Origin: Terriglobales bacterium
GTDB taxonomy: Bacteria; Acidobacteriota; Terriglobia; Terriglobales; Acidobacteriaceae
Length of the DNA: 64,000 nucleotides
NCBI GenBank assembly: GCA_025934735.1
Contig: JAICWP010000004.1
Location: 228,640-292,639 of the forward strand
Direction: 5' to 3'
The notes under the pieces are model-generated. The model saw nothing but the letters and a program-made list of their open reading frames with translations. It made no database searches and was not told the DNA's origin. This document shows, piece after piece, positions 36,402 through 45,700 of this stretch (the first letter of the stretch is position 1; every line of letters starts with the position of its first letter). The position numbers and the translations under genes were made by a program.

Positions 36402-37331
36402 TTAGTCTTCCCTCAAATGTCTTCCCGTCAAATGCACAAACACATCTTCCAGGCTGGCCTGGCGCGTGGTGAGGTGGACCAGTTGTGCGCCTTGGTTTTC
36501 CACGGCGGCAAGCAGCGCTGGAATGGTCTGGTGGGGCTCGCGAACGTTCAGCAGCAGCATGCCATCGTCCTCGTGCACCGAATCCACGCCCGGCAGCATC
36601 CGCCACAGCTCTTGGTTGTTGGCGCCATCGCCCGCGCTAGTAGCGAACTCCACCACATGATGTCCGCCTAACCGCGCGATCAGCTGCGCCGGAGTCCCCT
36701 GAGCAATGATCTGGCCGTGATCCACGATGGCGATGCGGTCACACAGCCGCTCCGCTTCGTCCATGTAATGCGTGGTCAGCAGCACGGTGCCTCCGCGCCG
36801 CTGAAAGCCGCGCACAATCTCCCACAGCTGGCGCCGGCTCTGCGGGTCCAGCCCGGTTGTAGGTTCATCCAGAAACAGAATTTGCGGATTACCCACCAGC
36901 GCCGTGGCCACCGCCAGCCGCTGTTTCTGCCCACCGGAAAGCTTGCCCACCCAGCTGTCTGCCTTTTCGGTCAGTTCCAGCTCCTGCATGATTTCGGCAG
37001 CAGCCCGCGGGTGACGATAGAAGCTGGCGAACAGGTCCAGCGTTTCGCGCACGCTCAGCTTCTCGGAGAAGCGGGTCTCTTGCAGCGAAATTCCCAGCAA
37101 TTCGCGCAAATCTCTGGCATGTTTTTGCCAGGTGCGCCCCAGAAGTGTGACCTGGCCAGCGGTGGGAGCCAGCAGGCCTTCCAGGATTTCAATGGTGGTG
37201 GTCTTGCCTGCCCCGTTTGGCCCCAGCAGCCCGAAGCACTCTCCCGGCTGGATTTCCAGGTCCAGGCCGCGCACTGCCTCTACTTTGCCATCGTAGGTCT
37301 TGCGCAGTCCCCGGCACTCGATGGCTGGCAT
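36402..37331 (-). CDS. ABC transporter ATP-binding protein
   Basis: A 309-residue ATPase partner for the ABC-2 permease. Walker A GPNGAGKTTT, Q-loop LQETRFSEKL, signature LSGGQKQRL, Walker B ILFLDEPTTGLDP and the H-loop LLTTHYMDEAERL are all intact. A C-terminal extension of about 80 residues matches DrrA-like subunits. The ATG at 37331 (MPAIECRGLRKTYDG) is preferred to the in-frame TTG at 37349. First gene of the ATPase-permease-hydrolase unit. Confidence 0.93.
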   Translation of the reverse strand: MPAIECRGLRKTYDGKVEAVRGLDLEIQPGECFGLLGPNGAGKTTTIEILEGLLAPTAGQVTLLGRTWQKHARDLRELLGISLQETRFSEKLSVRETLDLFASFYRHPRAAAEIMQELELTEKADSWVGKLSGGQKQRLAVATALVGNPQILFLDEPTTGLDPQSRRQLWEIVRGFQRRGGTVLLTTHYMDEAERLCDRIAIVDHGQIIAQGTPAQLIARLGGHHVVEFATSAGDGANNQELWRMLPGVDSVHEDDGMLLLNVREPHQTIPALLAAVENQGAQLVHLTTRQASLEDVFVHLTGRHLRED

Positions 37332-37403
37332 CAGGGAATAATACCCCAACTATTTTCGCCGGGTCAGAACTGCACTTGCCAAACGGGCGTGGCCGATTCC
37401 AAG

Positions 37404-38258
37404 ATGGTGAGCATGGCCGGCACCTCACTGAATGGCACTCTGACATACGTGAGCCAGTTGCGCGCGCAGCTTAGTGACTGCGGCCAGAAATACGCCCAGG
37501 CCCACGGCTTGGCCCATCAACTAAGTTATGGCGGTGTGCCCGCCATAGTTTTTGAGGGCTCCGGCTCCGGGCAGCACGGCAACTTTCTCCCAGCCAGCTA
37601 TCGCGCCATTCTGCAGAACCCGGAGTGGCGCCGCCGGCTGGCCAAGCCCCACTCGCAATTCAAATCTCTGCCGCGCACCGAACGGCGCTGGTGCGAACTT
37701 GATTCCTGCAACAGCTCCGACGCCCTGCTCATGAACATCTTCTGCTGCCCCGGTGTAGCCAGCGACAGGCAGGTGCTGCACCTGCTGGGTGCGGAAACCG
37801 ACAGCCCTCCGCAATTCGGCTACCAACCTCGCGTCCCCCTCGTCCAAGGCAGGTTCGACCGCACCGAAGTGGACATGCGGCTCGGAAACCTGCTGGTCGA
37901 AGCCAAGCTCACGGAAGGCGATTTCCAGCGCAAAAGCAAAGCGGCTCTAGCCAGGTACCGTGACTTCGCGGCTGTGTTCTTTCGCAGACAGCTTCCGCAA
38001 CACCTAAACCAATACTTCAGCTATCAGCTGATCCGTAATGTGCTGGCAGCCCATGCTACCCAATTCTCATTCTGTGTTTTGGCTGACGCCCGCCGGCCTG
38101 ATCTGCTCGAAGCTTGGTTTGCAGTCATGCAGGCCATCCGCATAGTCGAGCTTCGCGTCCGCTGCAAGGTGCTTACCTGGCAGGAGTTGGCCCTTGTACT
38201 TCCCCGAACACTTCAATATTTTCTTGAAGAAAAGTATGCCATCGTCCCAGCCGAATGA
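37404..38258 (+). CDS. PD-(D/E)XK nuclease-like hypothetical protein
   Basis: A 284-residue protein of unknown function. Residues 154-168 read TEVDMRLGNLLVEAK, matching the PD-(D/E)XK core (D157, E166-x-K168) with a strand between. A cluster of cysteines precedes it (C97, C102, C114, C115), in WCELDSC and IFCCPG, which might hold a metal or Fe-S site. The frame is open upstream to 36717, but that part is antisense to the ABC ATPase gene, so the start is placed at ATG 37404; GTG 37389 is also possible. It overlaps the downstream phosphoesterase gene by 23 bases, suggesting coupling. Confidence 0.68.
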   Translation: MVSMAGTSLNGTLTYVSQLRAQLSDCGQKYAQAHGLAHQLSYGGVPAIVFEGSGSGQHGNFLPASYRAILQNPEWRRRLAKPHSQFKSLPRTERRWCELDSCNSSDALLMNIFCCPGVASDRQVLHLLGAETDSPPQFGYQPRVPLVQGRFDRTEVDMRLGNLLVEAKLTEGDFQRKSKAALARYRDFAAVFFRRQLPQHLNQYFSYQLIRNVLAAHATQFSFCVLADARRPDLLEAWFAVMQAIRIVELRVRCKVLTWQELALVLPRTLQYFLEEKYAIVPAE

Positions 38259-38748
38259 GGGTAGCGGACCAGCTGCCGACCTAGGGGAATACACGGTCGG
38301 CGTCATCTCTGATACCCATGGCCTGTTGCGTCCCGAAGCGGTTGCCGCTCTGCGTGGGTCCGACTACATCATCCACGCCGGTGATGTCGGAGACGCCGCG
38401 ATTCTGACTGAGCTTTCCGGCATAGCCCCGGTCACCGCCGTCCGCGGCAATGTGGATCGTGAGAAGTGGGCTCGTGACCTGCCCGCCACTAATGTTCTTC
38501 AGTTGAACGGAGTAGCGATTTACGTGCTGCACGATCTGGCCGAGTTGGATCTAGATCCCCGCTCCGCCAATGTTGCCGCCGTCATTTTTGGCCATTCCCA
38601 TCGCCCCTCGCAGGAGATGCGTAACGGCGTACTGTTTTTCAATCCCGGAGCAGCCGGCCCGCGCCGCTTCACTCTCCCCGTCAGTGTGGGACGCTTGCGC
38701 GTGGTGGGGGGCAATGTGTCCGCCGAGATCCTGACCCTAATCCTCTAG
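38236..38748 (+). CDS. YfcE/MJ0936-family metallophosphoesterase
   Basis: A 170-residue calcineurin-like phosphodiesterase. Metal-binding motifs in order: ISDTHG, HAGDVGD, VRGNVD, VLHD and FGHSHRP near residue 120, then NPGAAGPRR typical of the YfcE group. Members cleave small phosphodiesters in vitro; the natural substrate is unclear. The start lies inside the last 23 bases of the PD-(D/E)XK-like gene, so the two are likely co-translated. Start ATG 38236 has GAAGAAAAG upstream. Confidence 0.9.
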   Translation: MPSSQPNEGSGPAADLGEYTVGVISDTHGLLRPEAVAALRGSDYIIHAGDVGDAAILTELSGIAPVTAVRGNVDREKWARDLPATNVLQLNGVAIYVLHDLAELDLDPRSANVAAVIFGHSHRPSQEMRNGVLFFNPGAAGPRRFTLPVSVGRLRVVGGNVSAEILTLIL

Positions 38749-38783
38749 CCAGACATGATTCGCGTAGGTATGCCTGGCGACTG

Positions 38784-39656
38784 TTACTGCGCCTTGGCCT
38801 TCATGAACTGAATATTGTCAGCGGTGTAGCCGGCGCCATCGAACTTGGCCTTGACCAGCACCTGCTTGCCCTCCCCTAACATCTGAGAATCCACCGCCGC
38901 GGAGGTGAATTTGATGTCGTAGGTTTTGTCGTCGCTCTCGTTGGCTACCGCCAGCGTGCGCGTGGACATGTTCAGATACGTGATCTTGCCGTAGAAGGTA
39001 AACATTGAGCCGGGCGCGGCAATCACGGAAACTTCCTGGGCCACGTCCTTGTTGCTGCGGTCGGGGGTGAACTTCACCGTCACCAGAGAGCCGGGCTGCA
39101 GTTGCGCCACCGTGCTTTTGCCCGCGCTAGTATTCACCACCGTGGACGGGGTCACGCGAAACGTAACCGGTCGCGCCGAAAGCTCGTCCTGCACCGTGAT
39201 ACGCCCCGTGCGGAGATCATTGTTCATAATCTGGCCGCGTGCATCCGCTGCCTGCATTCCCGTCACCACGCGAATGTTTCGGGCGAACACTTTGGTCCCG
39301 TCCAGCATGGTATCCACATAGACGCGGTCACCCTTATGGATCACCAACTGGGTGCCGGGCGCGCCGTCGCGGTAGATGTGGGTGCGCTCATCAAAAAAAA
39401 TCTTCATGGCGTGCCCGCCGAAGGGCTGCAAGGTGAGCCGGTTGCGAATCTGGTCAATGCTGTGCACCGTGCCGCCTACCAGCGTGGTTCGGCCATGCGG
39501 CAGAGGAGGCAAATCGAGCAGCGGGTCATAGCTGCCGCTTTGCGGCTGGGCAGTAGCTGTGGGCGCAGCCTTCGAGTTCGCCGGTTTGCCCTGCGCGCTC
39601 GCCTGGGCCAGGGACAATGCCAAAATCATCAATAAGAACAGCCAACCATTACTCAT
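38784..39656 (-). CDS. Exported protein with DUF5666-like OB-fold repeats
   Basis: A 290-residue protein. Signal peptide (about 1-22) and a Pro/Ala/Gln-rich linker are followed by successive small beta-barrel-like units: GTVHSIDQIRNRLTLQPFGG...FDERTHIY, GRITVQDELSARPVTFRVTPSTVV...QLQPGSLVTVKF and GKITYLNMSTRTLAVANESD...GEGKQVLVKAKF. This repeating pattern matches DUF5666-like domains. Function unknown. The start at 39656 is fixed by the signal peptide, with GAGGTG about ten bases upstream; the 100 residues open upstream are rejected. Confidence 0.75.
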   Translation of the reverse strand: MSNGWLFLLMILALSLAQASAQGKPANSKAAPTATAQPQSGSYDPLLDLPPLPHGRTTLVGGTVHSIDQIRNRLTLQPFGGHAMKIFFDERTHIYRDGAPGTQLVIHKGDRVYVDTMLDGTKVFARNIRVVTGMQAADARGQIMNNDLRTGRITVQDELSARPVTFRVTPSTVVNTSAGKSTVAQLQPGSLVTVKFTPDRSNKDVAQEVSVIAAPGSMFTFYGKITYLNMSTRTLAVANESDDKTYDIKFTSAAVDSQMLGEGKQVLVKAKFDGAGYTADNIQFMKAKAQ

Positions 39657-39825
39657 TAGAAAACACCTCAAGCTGAGCACCTGGACAGGTTGGATGCCGG
39701 CAACCCCACCGGGGTCAACTCGCAAATCGAGAGGAAGCTTGGCAACGTTTTCGCCCCCAGTACCAATCAGACAAAGGTGAGCGGCTGGTTTGCGTCTTGC
39801 CGCCCTTCCCTGCCGCGGAGGCCTA

Positions 39826-41508
39826 ATGTTTCGTAAATCTGCCAGCTGGTTGCTTTTATGTGTCGTCGCCGGCCTGCTGCTGGCAAGCCAAGCCGGCGCC
39901 CAGTTGCGCATCACCCTGCCTAAGCGCAGCAAGGCTACCCCGGTGCAGAAGCTCAACCGCGAAGGCGTGAACGCGGTCCGGCATCACGATTACGAGAAGG
40001 CCAAAAAGCTTTTTTACGATGCTTACCTGATTGACCCCAACGATCCCTTCACCCTCAACAACCTGGGGTACATCTCCGAACTCGAGGGCCAGGTGGACCG
40101 GGCGGAACGCTTCTATTCGCTGGCGGCGGAAAACCGCTCCGATGCCGCTGTGGACTTGAGCAACGTTGACGCCGTGAAAGGCAAGCCGGTCTCCAAGATA
40201 GCGGGCGAAGCCGACGACCGGCAGATGCAGGTGAACCGCTTCAATGTGCAGGCCATAGACCTGCTGATTAAGGATCGCGCCCCGGAAGCCGATCTGGTGC
40301 TGCAGAAGGCGTTAGCGCTCGACTCCAATAATCCTTTCACTCTGAACAACATGGGCTTCGCCCGCGAAAAAGAGGGCGAATATGATCAAGCCCTGGGCTT
40401 CTACACTCGCGCGGCGCAACAGCATTCCCGGGATCCCATCATCGTCACCATAAACCGCGACTGGCGAGGCAAGCCCATCAGTGAAATTGCTGCTCACAAT
40501 GCGCGGGCACTGCATAAACTGATGGCGAAGGAAGAAACCGTGCCCCTGCGCGTGGCGCGCCTGAACCTGCGCGGCGTTTCCGCTCTCAACCGTAACGATC
40601 CCCAGACCGCCCGCAAGGATTTCCAGCAGGCTTACAAGCTCGATTCCAACAACGCGTTCACACTGAATAACATGGGTTACATGGCGGAAATGGATGGCGA
40701 CCGCGAGACCGCCGACTTCTATTACGCCAAGGCGCAGGAAGCGGAGCGCTCTAACCGCAAGGTAGATGTAGCCACGCGTGCCGAAGTGCAGGGACACCTG
40801 CTGAAGAACGTGGCCAACGGCAGCGATCAGGCGGTGCAGCAGCGCATCGAGACGGCGCTGATGGCCAAGCGGCGCGAAGGCGGCCCCGTACGCCTGATGC
40901 GTCGTGACAATACGCCCGTCATTGAACCTGACAAGCCGGTGGCGCCGCCGCCCTCATCCAACCAGGCACCGGAGGGGGCGCAGCCGCTGCCACAGAATCA
41001 GTTGCTGATGCCGCTGCCTGCCAACCAGCAGCCGCCCGCCGTTTATCATGGTCCGACGCCTAGCGTGGCCCCCAGTCCCGCTCCCCAACAGCCGCCGCAA
41101 AGCGTACAGCCCCAGGGCGGCCTGATGATGCCCCTGCCGGACAATCAGCAGCCCGCTGCTGCGGACAAGGGCCCCACGCCGCCGGTGCAGAACCACCCCG
41201 CGCCGCAACAGCCGGCTCCTCCGCAAACGCAGGCTCCGCAAAATTCTCAACCTCAAGGCGGGGTGATGATGCCCTTGCCCGATAATCAGCAGCCGCCTAA
41301 TGCGGACAAGGGACCTACGCCCCCGGGGCAGAACCATCCGGCCCCGCAACAGCAGACTCCGCCGCAAACGCAGCCTCCGCAGAACTCTCAGCCCCAGGGC
41401 GGTCTGATGATGCCCCTGCCGGATAATCAGCAGCCGGCCAATGCGGACAAGGGCTCCACGCCGCCGGGGCAGAACAACCCACCGCCGCAAAATCCGCCCC
41501 AGAAGTAG
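39826..41508 (+). CDS. Exported TPR protein with Pro/Gln-rich tandem-repeat tail
   Basis: A 560-residue protein. Signal peptide (about 1-26, ending GAQ) is followed by three similar TPR-like units each built on the phrase DPNDPFTLNNLGY / DSNNPFTLNNMGF / DSNNAFTLNNMGY, spaced about 110 residues apart. From about residue 380 the tail is almost entirely Pro, Gln and Asn and carries a 47-residue tandem repeat (QPQGGLMMPLPDNQQP...). The ATG at 39826 has GGAGG four bases upstream. Probably a periplasmic or surface scaffold spanning the envelope. Confidence 0.83.
   Translation: MFRKSASWLLLCVVAGLLLASQAGAQLRITLPKRSKATPVQKLNREGVNAVRHHDYEKAKKLFYDAYLIDPNDPFTLNNLGYISELEGQVDRAERFYSLAAENRSDAAVDLSNVDAVKGKPVSKIAGEADDRQMQVNRFNVQAIDLLIKDRAPEADLVLQKALALDSNNPFTLNNMGFAREKEGEYDQALGFYTRAAQQHSRDPIIVTINRDWRGKPISEIAAHNARALHKLMAKEETVPLRVARLNLRGVSALNRNDPQTARKDFQQAYKLDSNNAFTLNNMGYMAEMDGDRETADFYYAKAQEAERSNRKVDVATRAEVQGHLLKNVANGSDQAVQQRIETALMAKRREGGPVRLMRRDNTPVIEPDKPVAPPPSSNQAPEGAQPLPQNQLLMPLPANQQPPAVYHGPTPSVAPSPAPQQPPQSVQPQGGLMMPLPDNQQPAAADKGPTPPVQNHPAPQQPAPPQTQAPQNSQPQGGVMMPLPDNQQPPNADKGPTPPGQNHPAPQQQTPPQTQPPQNSQPQGGLMMPLPDNQQPANADKGSTPPGQNNPPPQNPPQK
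41107..41508 (+). repeat. 141-bp tandem repeat in the TPR gene tail
   Basis: Units start at 41107, 41248 and 41389, an exact 141-base (47-codon) period; the third is cut short by the stop. Each encodes QPQGG(L/V)MMPLPDNQQP followed by ADKG(P/S)TPP. A degenerate earlier copy lies near 40980-41106. Copy number is likely to vary between strains. Confidence 0.85.
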
Positions 41509-41567
41509 CTTGTAGCTCCTGCCCCCGAGCTTGCAGCTTCGCGCTTGCGCGCCTTCGACTCTTAATT

Positions 41568-41679
41568 GAGAGCTTCGCGGATTCGTATCAGCTTTTAACT
41601 GCGAGCTTCTCGGATTCGTATCAGGGCACGCCTTTAGGCGTGCCGACCGAGCGTGTGGAAGAAAGCGGCTTTAGCCGCT
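41568..41679. repeat. Direct repeat plus two TTTA-loop hairpins
   Basis: In the 208-bp gap after the TPR gene, a 21-base word occurs twice (41571-41591 and 41604-41624) with one mismatch and a 33-base period. Two perfect hairpins follow: GGCACGCC-TTTA-GGCGTGCC (41625-41644) and AGCGGC-TTTA-GCCGCT (41664-41679). They resemble dispersed REP-like elements; genome-wide copy number is unknown to me. Confidence 0.7.
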
Positions 41680-41716
41680 GCGCTGCTTTGCCAGGGAATC
41701 CTGTCCACCAACAAGC

Positions 41717-44161
41717 TCATCCCGCGCGCAACGCAGCCAGGGGATCAATACCCGTGGCCCGCCGCGCCGGCAGGTAGCTGGCGGCCAGCGCCACCGCCAC
41801 AAACACAATCGCCACAGCAACAAATGTGACCGGATCCACCGCGCTCACCTGGAACAGCAGGTCCTTCATCACCCGCGTCAATCCCCAGGCTCCGCCCAAC
41901 CCCAGGACAACTCCCGCCAGCACCAGCCGCAGCCCTTGTCCTACCACCAACGCGAGTATGTCGCCGGGTTGCGCTCCCACGGCGCGTCGGATGCCAATTT
42001 CTTTGGTCCGCTGTGCTACCGAGTAGGAAATGATGCCGTAAAGACCAATCACGGTCAGCACCGTCGCAGCCCCGGCAAATACTCCTAGCAACGTCATGAT
42101 GAGCCGCAGTTGCCCTTCGGATTCGTCCAGCAGTTCCTGCATGGTGCTCACGCCTGAAACCGGCTGGTCAGCGTCCAGCGCCAGAATCTGGTTCCGCACT
42201 GCATTCGTGAACGAAAGCGGATCGGCTATGGTCCGCACCGCGAGCATGGCCGTTGCCGTCGGCTCCTGCGCACATGGGACATATAGTTCTCGGTTCGGTT
42301 CCGTGTCTGGACCGCTTTGTCGCACGTCACCCGCGATTCCGACGATCTCCACCGCTTGTGGGCTCCTGCCGACCAGGATGTGCTCGCCGATAGGGTCGGG
42401 CCCGCTCGGATAACCCGGCCACAAGGTGCGCGCCAGGGTTTCACCGATGATGGCTACCGGCACGGACTCTGCTCTGTCTTTCCGGCTGAACTCGCGGCCG
42501 CGTTTCACCGCAATCTTCATAGTTCGGAAGTATCCCGCCGTGATGTCCTGGAAAACAGCGATGGGCCGCTCGCCGAGTTTCATCGGTGCTTGCCCGGCCA
42601 ACTGCACCGGAACGCCGGACCAACCCGTAGTGGGAAGGGTGAGCGCCACTGCGGCGCTGCTAACGCCGGGCAAAGCCTGTAAACGATCTACTACCTGCTC
42701 GTAAAACAGAGCACGCTTCGCGTCGGTGTCATAGTGCGCGGCCACCGGCGAGATTTTCATGGTCAGTAGATGACTGCCATCAAAACCTGGGTCAACACGG
42801 GAGAGGCGGGAGATGCTTTCGATTAGAAGAGCAGCCCCGATCAGCAGCACGATGGAAAGCGCCACCTGCCCTACTACCAGCATATTGCGTGAACGGAAGC
42901 GCAGAATTCCTGAGGGGCTGGGCTGTAGCGCCTGCCCTTCGCCGCTGCCGCGCAGCACGGAGGCGAGATCAGCGCGGGAGGCGGCGAGCGCCGGCGCCAA
43001 CCCAAAGAGCACGCCGGTAATGACAGATACCACCACCGCGAACCCCAGTACCCATCCATCCATGTGGACTTCTCCGGCGCGCGGCAGCTCATCCAGGCCC
43101 AAGCCTTGTATGGCTTTCAGGCCCCACCCCGCGAGCAGAACGCCCAACCCACCTCCCATGCACCCCAGTAGAATGCTTTCCGCCAGCAGTTGTGCCATTA
43201 GGTGCCGCCGGCCCGCCCCGATGGCCGCGCGCACGGCAAATTCGCGCGACCGCGCCGTGGCTCGCGCCAGCAGCAATCCGGCAATATTGGCGCAAACGAT
43301 CAGCAGCACGAATCCGACTGCACCCGATAAAAGCCACAGTTTGGAACGAACGTCGGACACCAGCTCTTCCTTTGCCGGCCGTACCGTTTCCCGGGAGTCC
43401 GGCTTGGCATCCAACATGCCCGGGTGCGCCGTTCGGTATTGCTGGTCCAGCACCTCAACCTCAGCCGTGGCCTGCGCTAGGCTCACGCCCGGCTGCAACC
43501 GACCAAACACTCGCAGAATGGGACTGATGGCTCGCGATTCGGGCGGTATCAGCGACAGCTCCGAAGGCCGGGTCACCCATACGTCGGCGCCGGCGAAAGG
43601 AAACTGGAAGCGAGGCGGCAGCACACCGATGATGGTATAGGGCGTGCCCGCTAAATCTGCTGTTTTGCCGACCACTGCAGGATCGCTGGCAAATCTCCTT
43701 TGCCACAACTCGGCGCTGATTATGGCCACCGCCGGCCCGCCCGGCCTATCCTCGTGCGGCAGGAAACTGCGACCGAGTAATGGGTTGATATCCAGAATGT
43801 GCAGAAAATTGGCGGAAACGCGTGCGCCGCTCAACACCTCCGGTTCGCCCACCCCCGAGAGCGCCATTTGCTCGGGGATGTCGGCGTAGGCGCCCACTTC
43901 GATAAAGGACCGTGCGCCGCGCAGAAATTCCTGGAACCGGATCGGCGTCGCTCCATCGGTCAGCAGCACCACCCGTTCCGGATCGTGGTAGCCTAGCGGC
44001 TTCAGCAGCACGCCCCGGATCACCGAGAACATTGCGGTGTTGGCGCCAATGCCCAGCGCCACAATCAGCACCACCGCTATGGAGAAGCCCGGAGCTTTGC
44101 GCATGCTCCGCAGCGCGTACTTCACGTCCTGCCAGAGGGTCTCCAGGAGTGTGATCTTCAC
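41717..44161 (-). CDS. MacB-like duplicated orphan permease (ADOP family)
   Basis: An 814-residue membrane protein with two FtsX/MacB modules, paralogous to the one at 20576-23017. First helix about 24-48 (GFSIAVVLIVALGIGANTAMFSVIRGVLL), a middle block with CANIAGLLLARATARSREFAVRAAIGAGRR, and the C-terminal module with RTKEIGIRRAVGAQPGDIL ending PARRATGIDPLAALRAG. No ATPase is adjacent. It presumably couples a periplasmic conformational change to some export or signalling task, which remains unknown for the family. Confidence 0.9.
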   Translation of the reverse strand: MKITLLETLWQDVKYALRSMRKAPGFSIAVVLIVALGIGANTAMFSVIRGVLLKPLGYHDPERVVLLTDGATPIRFQEFLRGARSFIEVGAYADIPEQMALSGVGEPEVLSGARVSANFLHILDINPLLGRSFLPHEDRPGGPAVAIISAELWQRRFASDPAVVGKTADLAGTPYTIIGVLPPRFQFPFAGADVWVTRPSELSLIPPESRAISPILRVFGRLQPGVSLAQATAEVEVLDQQYRTAHPGMLDAKPDSRETVRPAKEELVSDVRSKLWLLSGAVGFVLLIVCANIAGLLLARATARSREFAVRAAIGAGRRHLMAQLLAESILLGCMGGGLGVLLAGWGLKAIQGLGLDELPRAGEVHMDGWVLGFAVVVSVITGVLFGLAPALAASRADLASVLRGSGEGQALQPSPSGILRFRSRNMLVVGQVALSIVLLIGAALLIESISRLSRVDPGFDGSHLLTMKISPVAAHYDTDAKRALFYEQVVDRLQALPGVSSAAVALTLPTTGWSGVPVQLAGQAPMKLGERPIAVFQDITAGYFRTMKIAVKRGREFSRKDRAESVPVAIIGETLARTLWPGYPSGPDPIGEHILVGRSPQAVEIVGIAGDVRQSGPDTEPNRELYVPCAQEPTATAMLAVRTIADPLSFTNAVRNQILALDADQPVSGVSTMQELLDESEGQLRLIMTLLGVFAGAATVLTVIGLYGIISYSVAQRTKEIGIRRAVGAQPGDILALVVGQGLRLVLAGVVLGLGGAWGLTRVMKDLLFQVSAVDPVTFVAVAIVFVAVALAASYLPARRATGIDPLAALRAG

Positions 44162-44398
44162 GGGCGAGTCTCCTCTGAGCCGAGATTTTGGAACTGCACC
44201 AAATCAAAAACCACCGCGCATTGTATCAATCCACAGCACCCAGTACTCAGTCACTCCGGCGTCAAGCTGGGGAGCTTCAGCCCTGAAGCTGAAGTTTCTG
44301 AGTATGGCTTCGTAACCTGTGTCTATGGACTGAATGCCGATGGCGGAGTGCTTCGTGTACTAAGAGCGGTGCCTCGATTCCGCACGCGCCTCGCGCGC

Positions 44399-45253
44399 TT
44401 ACCCTACCGATTCCGGTTCTGCGACTGCGGCCTGCCGTCGCGGCGGTTGGTGCATGCGGTAGAGGTGGTCCACCGGCCCGGTGCCCTGGCCCAGCGGTTG
44501 GGCGTGGGTGATGGCGGCTGCTACATAGGCTTTGGCCAGCAGCACTGCTTCAGGCAGTTGCCGGCCATGCGCCAGATGACAGGCCACCGCTGAGGCGAAG
44601 GCGCAGCCGGTGCCATGCGTGGAGCGGGAGCGTTGCCGTTCCGCCTTGAACACCTGGTTTTCGATACCGCCGTTGGGGTGGGTAAAGCTGAGAAAATCTA
44701 TGGCCTTGTCCAGGTGGCCTCCCGTGACCACCACGTTAAGCGCACCCCGCTGATGAAGGCGCAACGCTGCCGTCTTCATCTCCTCCAGATTGCTCACCGG
44801 TAATCCGGCCAATGCCGCAGCCTCATCCAGGTTAGGGGTAATGACGGTGGCCAAAGGCAGCAGGCGCTCCAGCATCAGCTTCTCGCCTTTTGGTTCCAGC
44901 AGGCGGGCGCCGGAACTGGAGCGCAGAATGGGATCCAGGACCACATTACCCAGCTTGCTCGTGTCCAGGAATTCGCTAACGGCGGCGACCACCTCTGCGG
45001 AGCCCAGCATGCCGATCTTGACCGCGGAAATTTCCAGATCGCGGCTTAATTCCTTCAGCGTGTCGGTCACTAGCCTTGCCGGCAGCGCTTCCACCCGGCT
45101 CACGCCCTGGGTGGACTGAACGGTCATGGCGGTGATGCAGGCCACCCCATAGCAGCCGTGGGCAGCCATGGTTTTAATGTCCGCTGTCACCCCCGCTCCT
45201 GAAGACGGATCGAAGCCGGCGATGGTCAGCACGACGGGTGGCGTTTGCGGCAT
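44399..45253 (-). CDS. thiD: Hydroxymethylpyrimidine/phosphomethylpyrimidine kinase
   Basis: A 284-residue thiamine-pathway kinase phosphorylating HMP and HMP-P. Family signatures: IAGFDPSSGAGVTADIKTMAAHGCYGV, ITAMTVQSTQGV, PNLDEAAALAG and the anion-hole STHGTGCAFASAVACHLA with the catalytic Cys. Start ATG 45253 is set by the family N-terminus; the frame is open upstream to 45409 but there it has no family resemblance. I looked for a TPP riboswitch upstream and found none. An eight-base palindrome AGCTTCAG-CC-CTGAAGCT lies downstream at 44273-44290. Confidence 0.93.
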   Translation of the reverse strand: MPQTPPVVLTIAGFDPSSGAGVTADIKTMAAHGCYGVACITAMTVQSTQGVSRVEALPARLVTDTLKELSRDLEISAVKIGMLGSAEVVAAVSEFLDTSKLGNVVLDPILRSSSGARLLEPKGEKLMLERLLPLATVITPNLDEAAALAGLPVSNLEEMKTAALRLHQRGALNVVVTGGHLDKAIDFLSFTHPNGGIENQVFKAERQRSRSTHGTGCAFASAVACHLAHGRQLPEAVLLAKAYVAAAITHAQPLGQGTGPVDHLYRMHQPPRRQAAVAEPESVG

Positions 45254-45621
45254 ACTCGCAATGTAACGGAAAACAGCGGCGGGGCAACCCCAAACACACC
45301 CGCGCCCCTTCGAAAGTTGTAACCCGTTCAGGCGCTGTAAGCTGCGGCTCCGGCAAAAATTTGTCGGTAAAACGCCTGTATTGCACAAAAATTTGTTCGT
45401 CTGTCCCATCTTGGGAAAAGCGGAGCGAGACGCTATCCAAAGCAGTACCCTTACCCGGTAACTGCTTCCTATCAGTCCTGATTTCAGAGACTTACATCGG
45501 CCAACCTGGGCTGTAGCGAGGTCATCTCATGATCCGCGCTATTAAACCGTCTGCTTTCATAGTTCTGCGCCAACTTCGCCAGGCTCGAGGATAGTAACAA
45601 GCCGGTTTTTGGTAACCATAA

Positions 45622-45668
45622 GGCAAGTTCTAAGGTTAATGTAAGGTGTTAACCCTAAAGAACTTGCC
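45622..45668 (+). repeat. Nested inverted repeat upstream of rlpA
   Basis: GGCAAGTTCT (45622-45631) and AGAACTTGCC (45659-45668) are perfect 10-bp arms. Inside them GGTTAA (45634-45639) pairs with TTAACC (45649-45654) around a nine-base loop. No T-run follows. It could be a cruciform, an operator or part of the rlpA leader RNA. Confidence 0.75.
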
Positions 45669-45700
45669 CTCGGATTACCAATGCCCGTTTGACACACCCC

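Noticed and set aside
36717..37403. N-terminal extension of the PD-(D/E)XK-like protein
   Set aside because: The extra 229 codons are antisense to the ABC ATPase gene and contain no domain, so the start was moved to 37404.
45254..45500. TPP riboswitch upstream of thiD
   Set aside because: No CUGAGA or ACCUGAU core motif of the TPP element is found on the minus strand.
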